Assembly (NCBI GenBank): GCA_963969365.1
Contig: OZ017762.1
Coordinates: forward strand, 1,860,001-1,924,000
From: Asterochloris sp. CNOR1
Lineage: Eukaryota; Chlorophyta; Trebouxiophyceae; Trebouxiales; Trebouxiaceae
Length of the DNA stretch: 64,000 bases
Direction: 5' to 3'
The notes under the pieces are model-generated. The model saw only the letters and a program-made list of their open reading frames with translations. It was not told where the DNA came from and ran no database searches. The stretch's first letter is position 1, and each line of letters opens with the position of its first letter. Positions 57,561-64,000 of this stretch are shown here, piece after piece. The position numbers were made by a program, and so were the translations under genes.

Positions 57561-60500
57561 ATGGCGCAGAAATCAATCCCACGCACGGCGACGGTCAGCT
57601 TCTGTCCCCATGCCTCAGTAGTGGCAGCAGGGACCGCAGCTGGCTCTGCCAAAAAGGGCGCTGCAGGCTCAACTAGCCTAGAGGTGTGCAGGCTTCTATT
57701 GAGGCGGCAATGCCAGCATAACATGCCTAACAAGCTTGCTGCGGCATCTGAGCTCACTATCTGATGCTGATGCCAGACAAGTGTTCAGCGCATCCTGGTC
57801 CTGCCATCCACCTCAACAGAGGTGTATGCGCATTGAAGCTGCAGCTGGCTGCCAACTGCAAGCTGCATGCTTGCTTGTCCATCCATCACACATATGCATT
57901 CCTTTCTCCTGCAGCTCTACCGCCTTGACTTTGCCTCCAAGGGTACCGATCTGCCGCGGCTGGGCAAACCTCTGGCCTCTGAGGCTGCGCATGGGCGATT
58001 CCACCGCCTCTCATGGTCCACCCTGGGCCATGGCACTGCAGACCAGCAGGTGAGCCCTACCTGGCTGATGCTTTGCTGTTCCAGTGCTGTAAAGGTCAGT
58101 GCTGCATTCAGTAATGGGCCCTGCAAGATGGAAAGGCTTGCCGACTGTGTGCAAAGATTGCCATGGTGTGAGAGCTCTGTGCGTGGACTGCAGCTATGCC
58201 TTCCATGGCAAGGCATGGCTTGCCACTGAGGCCACTGCTCTGCTGACTACAGCTGTTCTGCGCATTGAGGGCCTCTATCTGCCCTGCAGCTGGGGATCAT
58301 GGCAGGAGGAATGGCAGACGGCAGCATCGCAGTGTACAGCGCTCAGAAGCTGGCCCACGGTGCTGGCGACAAGGCGCTGCTGCACAGGGAGACCATCAAG
58401 CACCGGACGCCGGTGAGCCTTGGCTGCTCTCTTGCAACACGACAGTCCCTAGGTTACGCACCTTGAGCTACATGGCACAGTCACAACACGGCGGTGAGAC
58501 TTGGCTGCTCTCTTGCAGCACAGCACTCCTGCTTGCTCGCTACACGGTGCAGTCACCATGGCAATTCTCAGCTGCTGCTGGAAACCAAGCAGTGCGTCAC
58601 AACCAGACAGCTTAGTACCACACGCTTGTTTGAGTTTGAGCTTGCGTAGTGCATGACTGCTGGCAAGAACTGTGCAGAGGCTGCTGAGAGGCCTGCATGC
58701 CACTGCCGCTGTGAGAGCTGTCTAGGTACACACCAGGTGGTTTGAATCAGGACATACATGCTGGCCATCAAGCTGCATGCTTATGGCAGTGACACTGCCT
58801 GGCAGTACGCCATGCTTCCATGCCTGCAGACCGTGGCTGTCTTGCCGGCAAAGCACATGGCAGGTATTTGCTGCCACAGAGGACTGCAAATGGTCTGGCC
58901 TCAGCCACGCTTGCCAGATGTGGACCTCATTTCGTCACTCTCAGCCTGCCTCCTGTGCCTCTACAGATCGTCATCTTTGGGGGCAGCTCTGTCATGGCAG
59001 TTGCCACAACTCCTGCCAGCGCCGAAAGCTATCGCATCAACATGCTTCCCTGCTGCAGGTGAATGGCCTGGAGTTCTGCCACCTGAGCCCCAACCTGCTG
59101 GCCTCTGGAGCTGGCGAGGGGGAGCTCTGCGTCTGGAACCTGGAGAACCCTAGCCAGCCACAGTTCTGTCCTGGGCTGCAGGTGGGTGCACATTGAACTT
59201 TTGCTGCTTTAGTGTCAGGCAGCGCCAACACCATCTCCAATCGGAGCATTCTGTGAAGACTATTGCTGAATGGAAAGTCACATCAGAGGTGGCTAGGGTC
59301 CTGTTTAGATACGGGCTCAGCCTGCCTGGAACGGGGCCATCCATCAGGCCAGGCATTGGCAAGGGCAGCTTTGATGGACGCCTCTCTTTTGCAGGACATG
59401 CAGTGGCGGCACCTCAACAACAAGCAGGCATTGTTGGCTCCTGCTTGGCATTGGCAGTACACTTTCCTTTACCAGTTGGCAAGGTGCCCTGGCGGCAGCA
59501 CTGCATCCAATGGAGACTGCGTCTAAGCAGCGTGCAGGTCACTGCTGCGGCATGCTTCAGCATGGCCGCTGCAGCAGAGAGCACCTGCTGATCCATGCCT
59601 GAAGTTGCAGGCTCTGCAACAGTCTTGCTTATTCGCATCTTACAGAAGATGCACTGCAGCTTTTGTATCAGAACCCTGTGAAGACAGCAGCCGCCACATC
59701 ACCTGGAACAGCTGTCACTGGGGACAGAAGCATGTTGGTGTCTGGCAGAACCTTGAGCAGCATGCAACCATTGCCACACTCCCTTTGCCTGGGAGCCGCA
59801 GCTGCCTGCACCTGAACCAAGCCAAGACCTGCCAGCCTTTGTAGGGTGGTATCGTTGCTGTCATGCAGAACCCTGAGAAGAGAGGGGATGATGGGCGCCA
59901 GATCACAGACATTGCGTGGAACAACAAGGTGTACCACATCTGTGCGGTGGGCTGCCAGAATGGGCAGACCATGGTGTGGGACCTCAAAAAGTCCAAACCC
60001 ATCATCCGCTTAAATGACACCTCTGGGTGAGTCACCTAGATGGCATTCCGGGGAGGTACAGTGCTAGGGCTGATCACTCACATTGCCGCCTGGTCTGATG
60101 TGGCCAGACCCAACGGCACCTGGTGCTGAGAGACAGCTGCCTTTGACTCCAGGGGCACACTCAGCATGTTTCTGTTTGGTGTGGAGCCCACTAGGTGTTG
60201 TAATCACACATCTCTTGGCAAGCAGCCAGCTTCTGGCTCTTCTGCGGGTCCTTCTGCACAGCCATCATCAAGGGCACCGCTCCTGTAGCAGACTTGATTA
60301 CTTGACACAAGCTGTGGGGTGGTCACCACGAGCTGCAGGGTTGCGGACATACGTGTCCAGCAACTTGTTCAAGCACAGTGGCAACGACCAGCAGCCTCCT
60401 GTGTAGTGCATGCGATGGCACTCAGTCATGTGCAGGCATGGTGTACATGGCTCCCATTGCATAGCACCCTTCCAGCAGGCGCAGACACTGCCCAACAGGC

Positions 60501-63500
60501 CTGCATCCATAGCGTCCCTTGCACTGACCCTGCATCATGTGTTTCAGATTGCAAACTTGCCCTGCAGGTGCATGTGCCAGTACCTTAAGCTGCAATGGCA
60601 CCTTGAGGAAGCCACAGCTCACACCTTCAAAATGTGTACACTTGGACTTTGCTGTGTTCTCCAGCATATGCGTTGGAACTTGAGTTGTACTGGCACCTCG
60701 AAGTGCTGATGCTGGTCTTGCAGACATCTCAGCCTGCACTCTCTGTGGGCGTGCAGGCTCGTGCGGCAGGGCTGCGAGCTGTAGCGTCACCTCACAATCA
60801 TGCTGATCTTGCAACTGTCTCAGTCTGCACTGTCCTGTTTCCTGCAGGCGCATGCGGTGTGTGTCCAAGCTGCAGTGGCACCCTGAAGCGGCCACACAGG
60901 TCATGGTGGCCTGTGGTGACGATGCCTGTCCCGTCGTGCAGCTGTGGGACCTGCGCTATGCCAGCGCGCCCACATTGGAGCTGCAGGAGCACACCAAGGC
61001 AGGCCTGACTGGCAGCAGTCCTGGCGTGTGTCAGCCAGCACTGCATAGGTCTAGGACCTTGGCTACACAAGAGCTGCAGAAGCGTTCTAACCCCTGACTT
61101 CAGTACCAAGGCAGTCCAGGCTGCCTGAGCTGGTGATCCGTACTGCCTTGATGCCTTGTTACTGCCCTGCCTGCAGGGTGTGCTCAGCATTGGGTGGTGC
61201 CCCCATGACCCCAGTCTGCTCATCAGCACAGGGCGGGACGGCCGCGCCCTGCTGTGGGATGTGAACAGCGGGGAGGTCCTCTCTGAGCTGCCCAGCGCGG
61301 GGCAGGGTGACCTGGCCTTTGAGACGAAGTGGTCCCCCCTCATGCCAGGAGTGTTCTCCTGCAGCACCACCGGCAGCGAGATGGCTGGGACGGAGGGAAA
61401 GGTCAGTGTGTGTGAGACATTTGGTGCCTGCTCTGAGTTGGCGCTGCTGTGGCTCTCACTAGAAGAAAAATTCAGTTGCTGCGACCGCTCCACAGCCGGC
61501 AGCACCACTGGTGGCGGGGCCCGGGGAGGCAGGGCAATGTGAGGCTATGGGGAGTCTGAGGCCTAATATGGTCTGCCCAAGGTGTGGCGCTTGACCAGAA
61601 GATGAGGCTTTTACTGCAGCTCATGCACGGCCTGCAGCACCATTGGCACCAAGCTTGCTGGGGCAGAGGGCACTGTGAGCCCTATGCAGTTTTGCTGCCT
61701 GATGCGGCTTGTTCTGCTGTGTGGACCAAGAGCAGGACTTCTTTGCGGCACTTCCACTGCCGGCAGTGGGTACCCTGGCCAGGACCTGCGGTCCAGATGC
61801 TTCTCTCTCTGTGGACTGCGCCGCCTACCCTTGCCTGTTTCCACCGCATCAAAGGCTGGGCAGCAAAACATGTGCGGGGCAACACATCATGTACCCGCAC
61901 TGCATGGCTCACAGCTGTGCTGCGCGCATCACGCACATCTCAGACATGCTATGTGCCTGTGTGCAGGTGGTTCTTGCACACAAACATAGCCTTCTTTCCT
62001 ATGCCTCCCGCAGGAAAAGGGTTTGCATCCCTTTCACCACTCCATGAGTACAGATGTGCGTGTTGACGCGCCTGTGGGTGACCACTACTGGACCCCAGCA
62101 TGGGGCTCCACCGCAAGGGATGCACAGGCTGCCAACACCTCTGCAGAAACTCATATGCACCCACTGTGTGTGTGCAGGTGACAATGCACACGCTGGCCTC
62201 CTTCACGGCACCAACAGTGTCCGAGTCTGTAAACGAGGACTTCTCAGTCAGCACCGTCACCTCTGGTGAACTGCATATTGTGTGCAGCAACTCTGCGTGC
62301 AGTATTTCGGCAGGCTGGGCCACACTACTGCATGCTCACGCAAGAGATCTGCTGCCTGGTGGATGATCTACTGATCGCCACTTCTAGAGGAGTGGTGCGG
62401 GCTGGGGCGTGCCATGCTGCAGGGTTTTGCTAGGGTGTCTGTGTGACGTTTGGTGACCTTTGCTGGGTGTGGTACCAGGCTACAGTATGTCTCAAGGTGT
62501 CTCAGGCAGCACCTGCCATCTTTGGGGAGCTGTGCAGTGTGCTGCATGGCGATGTTGTTCAAGTCAACACCCTTACCTTTGGTGAGCTGCGCTGGGTGTG
62601 CATTACTTCTTGCGGAGCAACAGGGGCAGAGTGATCCAAGTGCAACACGCACAGTAGCAACACACGTTTCATTGTTTCATGCTACAAGCTGTGCTGCAGG
62701 CTCCACGCAGCCCCTCAAAAAGGCACCAGCATGGCTCAAGCGGCCAGCAGGCGTGGCCTTTGGCTTTGGCAACCGCCTTGTGTCCTTCAGCAACACAATG
62801 CAGCAGAGCCAGGATGGCCAGATGGCGGGGGTTGGCAGCGTCACCATTCAGCAGGTGGGCAGGCTGTTACACTGTACTTTACAGGCTTGCATGCCAAGAG
62901 GGGAAAGGAAGGGGGGGCAGAGAGGAGGTATAGGTAGGCTAGCACCAGTCTTGAACGGAATATCTGCATTCTGTGGGCTCATGGCCCCGCACTGCCCACC
63001 AGCAAGCAGCTGACAATGAGCTGCAATGCCCGGCACAGCAAGCTGTGATAAGAGGATGTCTCCCAGCCTCCTGCTCACTAAACAGTCATCTGTGTGCCAT
63101 TAGGTGCCAGAGCAAGAGGAGGTGCTCAGGCAGGCTCCCCATGACAGGACCCTAAATGCTGCTTCCCTGAGATCATAGTTTCATGAGACTCTGTCTTTTT
63201 CCCTGGGAGGTTCAAGAGGCAAGCTGCAGCGTTTCTACCAGAATCAATGCATGGAGTTTTGCTGTACAGCTGGGCTCTCCCGTCCCCTGCAGCAGCTGAC
63301 TGAGGTTATACTGCTGTGAAGGAGCTGCAAGAGGTCGAGATCGCCAGGCACGCAGCTTCAGAAGCAATGCAAGGATCTGTGCTGTGAAGCTGTGTTTACC
63401 TGTTCCCTGCAGGAGCTGACTGAGCCAGAGGTTGTCAGGCAGGCAGAGGAGTTGGAGGCAGCCCTGGTGGGGCAGGATCAGGGCGCTCTGCAGCAGCTGT

Positions 63501-64000
63501 GCCAGGAGCGGGCAGCCAAGGCAGCCAAGCCAGAGGACAAGGAGACTTGGGAGTTCATGAGAGTCCTGTTTGCAGATGACGCCCGGCGGTGAGCGCGCTG
63601 TGGGTTAAACCCTGAACCCTAAACCCCAGCACGCTGTTCTCTGGAGGCTGTGAAAGCCCTGGCAGGTGCTGGCTTTGGATGAGCCTCAACACATGGCTGG
63701 GTGTCATTTTGCAGTCCTGCATGACGTCTGAAATTGTGCAGGTTCTGCGCATGGGCCAAGCCGGTCAGTGAGTTGGGTGCTGCTTCTTTGTGTTTGTCAG
63801 CCCAGCCTGTGAATGAGGATACCACGCAGTTTGTCTGGGCCTTTGCGAGCAGCCCAAAGTCCTGAGGGCTACTTGTGCTGCCTTCAGGGCCCTCTGAATG
63901 GAAGAGGGCTATCCTAAGGCCCATTTGTTGCATGCAGAGTGCTGCTGTACCATCAGTGGCTGTTTGTCGCCCTGCAGCCTCAACTCTCAGCACCCATACT
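57561..64000 (+). CDS. SEC31: SEC31, COPII outer-coat subunit (3' part outside the window)
   Basis: SEC31 with SEC13 forms the outer cage of COPII vesicles budding from the endoplasmic reticulum. Exons are 57561-57683, 57915-58049, 58290-58412, 59059-59181, 59869-60026, 60848-60998, 61177-61401, 62178-62265, 62700-62854 and 63413-63588, all in phase. A next exon may begin at 63978. The N-terminus MAQKSIPRTATVSFCPH and WD-repeat strands (GIMAGGMADGSIAVYS, NLLASGAGEGELCVWNL, GQTMVWDLKKSKPI, VVQLWDLRYA, GRDGRALLWDV) form the beta-propeller. WLKRPAGVAFGFGNRLVSF is the conserved SEC31 segment after the propeller, and TWEFMRVLFADDARR begins the alpha-solenoid. The intron after 60998 appears to use a GC donor (AAG|GCAGGC). 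Most introns contain decayed copies of adjacent exon edges. Confidence 0.92.
58480..58545 (+). repeat. Copy of the donor region of SEC31 exon 3
   Basis: GCCGGTGAGCCTTGGCTGCTCTCTTGCAACAC at 58409 recurs as GGCGGTGAGACTTGGCTGCTCTCTTGCAGCAC about 81 bases later. The donor GTGAG is kept in the copy. Confidence 0.9.
59660..59760 (+). repeat. Decayed copy of the start of SEC31 exon 5
   Basis: CAGAACCCTGTGAAGA...CATCACCTGGAACAGCTGTCAC parallels the real CAGAACCCTGAGAAGA...GATCACAGACATTGCGTGGAACAACAAGG at 59866. A further weak copy (CAGAACCTTGAG) follows at about 59747. Confidence 0.7.
60335..60805 (+). repeat. Decayed copies of the acceptor and start of SEC31 exon 6
   Basis: The exon start is CCTGCAG|GCGCATGCGGTGTG...AAGCTGCAGTGGCACCCTGAAG (60842-60890). 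Copies lie at about 60562 (CCTGCAGGTGCATG...AAGCTGCAATGGCACCTTGAGG), 60667 (CCAGCATATGCG...TACTGGCACCTCGAAG), 60752 (GCAGGCTCGTGCGG...GTCACCTCA) and, weakest, 60340. The first is unmistakable; the others are progressively worn. Confidence 0.85.
61490..61680 (+). repeat. Decayed copies of the 3' edge of SEC31 exon 7
   Basis: The exon end CCTGCAGCACCACCGGCAGC...GGGACGGAGGGAAAG|GTCAGTG (61360-61407) recurs at about 61633-61673 as CCTGCAGCACCATTGGCACC...GGGGCAGAGGGCACTGTGAG. A weaker copy lies at about 61495-61545. Confidence 0.8.
61960..62030 (+). repeat. Decayed copy of the acceptor and start of SEC31 exon 8
   Basis: GTGTGCAGGTGGTTCTTGCACAC...AGCCTTCTTTCC parallels the real GTGTGCAGGTGACAATGCACAC...GGCCTCCTTCAC at 62170-62207. 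Confidence 0.65.
62440..62610 (+). repeat. Three decayed copies of the 3' edge of SEC31 exon 8
   Basis: The exon end CAGCACCGTCACCTCTG|GTGAACTGCATATTGTGTGC (62249-62285) recurs at about 62449 (GTGACGTTTGGTGACCTTTGCTGGGTGTGG), 62507 (CAGCACCTGCCATCTTTGGGGAGCTGTGCAGTGTGC) and 62568 (CAACACCCTTACCTTTGGTGAGCTGCGCTGGGTGTGC). Confidence 0.85.
63247..63310 (+). repeat. Copy of the acceptor and start of SEC31 exon 10
   Basis: ATGCATGGAGTTTTGCTG...CCCCTGCAGCAGCTGACTGAGG matches the real ATGCAAGGATCTGTGCTG...CCCTGCAGGAGCTGACTGAGC about 120 bases later. The acceptor CTGCAG is intact in the copy. Confidence 0.85.
63604..63628 (+). repeat. Interstitial telomere-like tract after a SEC31 donor
   Basis: GTTAAACCCTGAACCCTAAACCCC stands about 15 bases after the donor of exon 63413-63588, the same position relative to a donor as the tract in the Obg gene. 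Confidence 0.75.

Noticed and set aside
1-64000. tRNA, rRNA and other structured RNA genes
   Set aside because: None could be recognised by eye; a covariance-model search would be needed to exclude them.

Overview
The window looks like nuclear DNA of a green alga (Chlorophyta, possibly a trebouxiophyte). The reasons are spliced genes with GTGAG donors and CTGCAG acceptors, chloroplast-type Obg and ribosomal S1 proteins, a plant-type PP6 phosphatase and a plant-type SNF2-HNH helicase. Short tracts of the plant-type telomere motif CCCTAAA also occur inside introns. There is no operon structure. Gene models were built by hand from splice signals, reading phase and remembered family sequence; no search was run.

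Layout. 1-2108 (+): 3' part of an Obg GTPase gene. 2572-9926 (-): a ten-exon gene for a three-domain S1 protein of the chloroplast ribosomal type. 10232-13163 (+): an eight-exon secreted DUF1254/DUF1214 protein, divergent from the S1 gene. 14149-15056 (-): an unrecognised spliced gene. 15407-20930 (+): complete nine-exon PP6 catalytic subunit. 22011-39446 (-): a very large gene for a ZRANB3-like SNF2 helicase with a C-terminal HNH nuclease. 39690-56990: an accessory block with two Crinkler/RHS (CR)-like NTPase loci, an extra CR C-terminus, a Crypton-like tyrosine recombinase, an unrecognised membrane protein and a frameshifted LINE. 57561-64000 (+): the 5' half of SEC31, running off the window.

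The most interesting signal is in the introns. In five of the six conserved genes, long introns are largely built from decayed tandem copies of the neighbouring exon edge together with its splice site. The direct example is PP6 exon 4, whose 3' half and donor are followed by three progressively degraded copies. SEC31, S1, Obg and the helicase show the same at many junctions. In Obg and S1 a telomere-like tract lies exactly between the real exon and its copy, which suggests break repair. The DUF1254 gene, with short introns, shows none. This is a by-eye result that a self-alignment of the window would settle.

The accessory block is modular. The two CR-like loci share a 5' segment although the following ATPase domains differ. 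A fragment of the tyrosine-recombinase N-terminus lies immediately upstream of the second one. Several of these genes carry single-base frameshifts and may be decaying.
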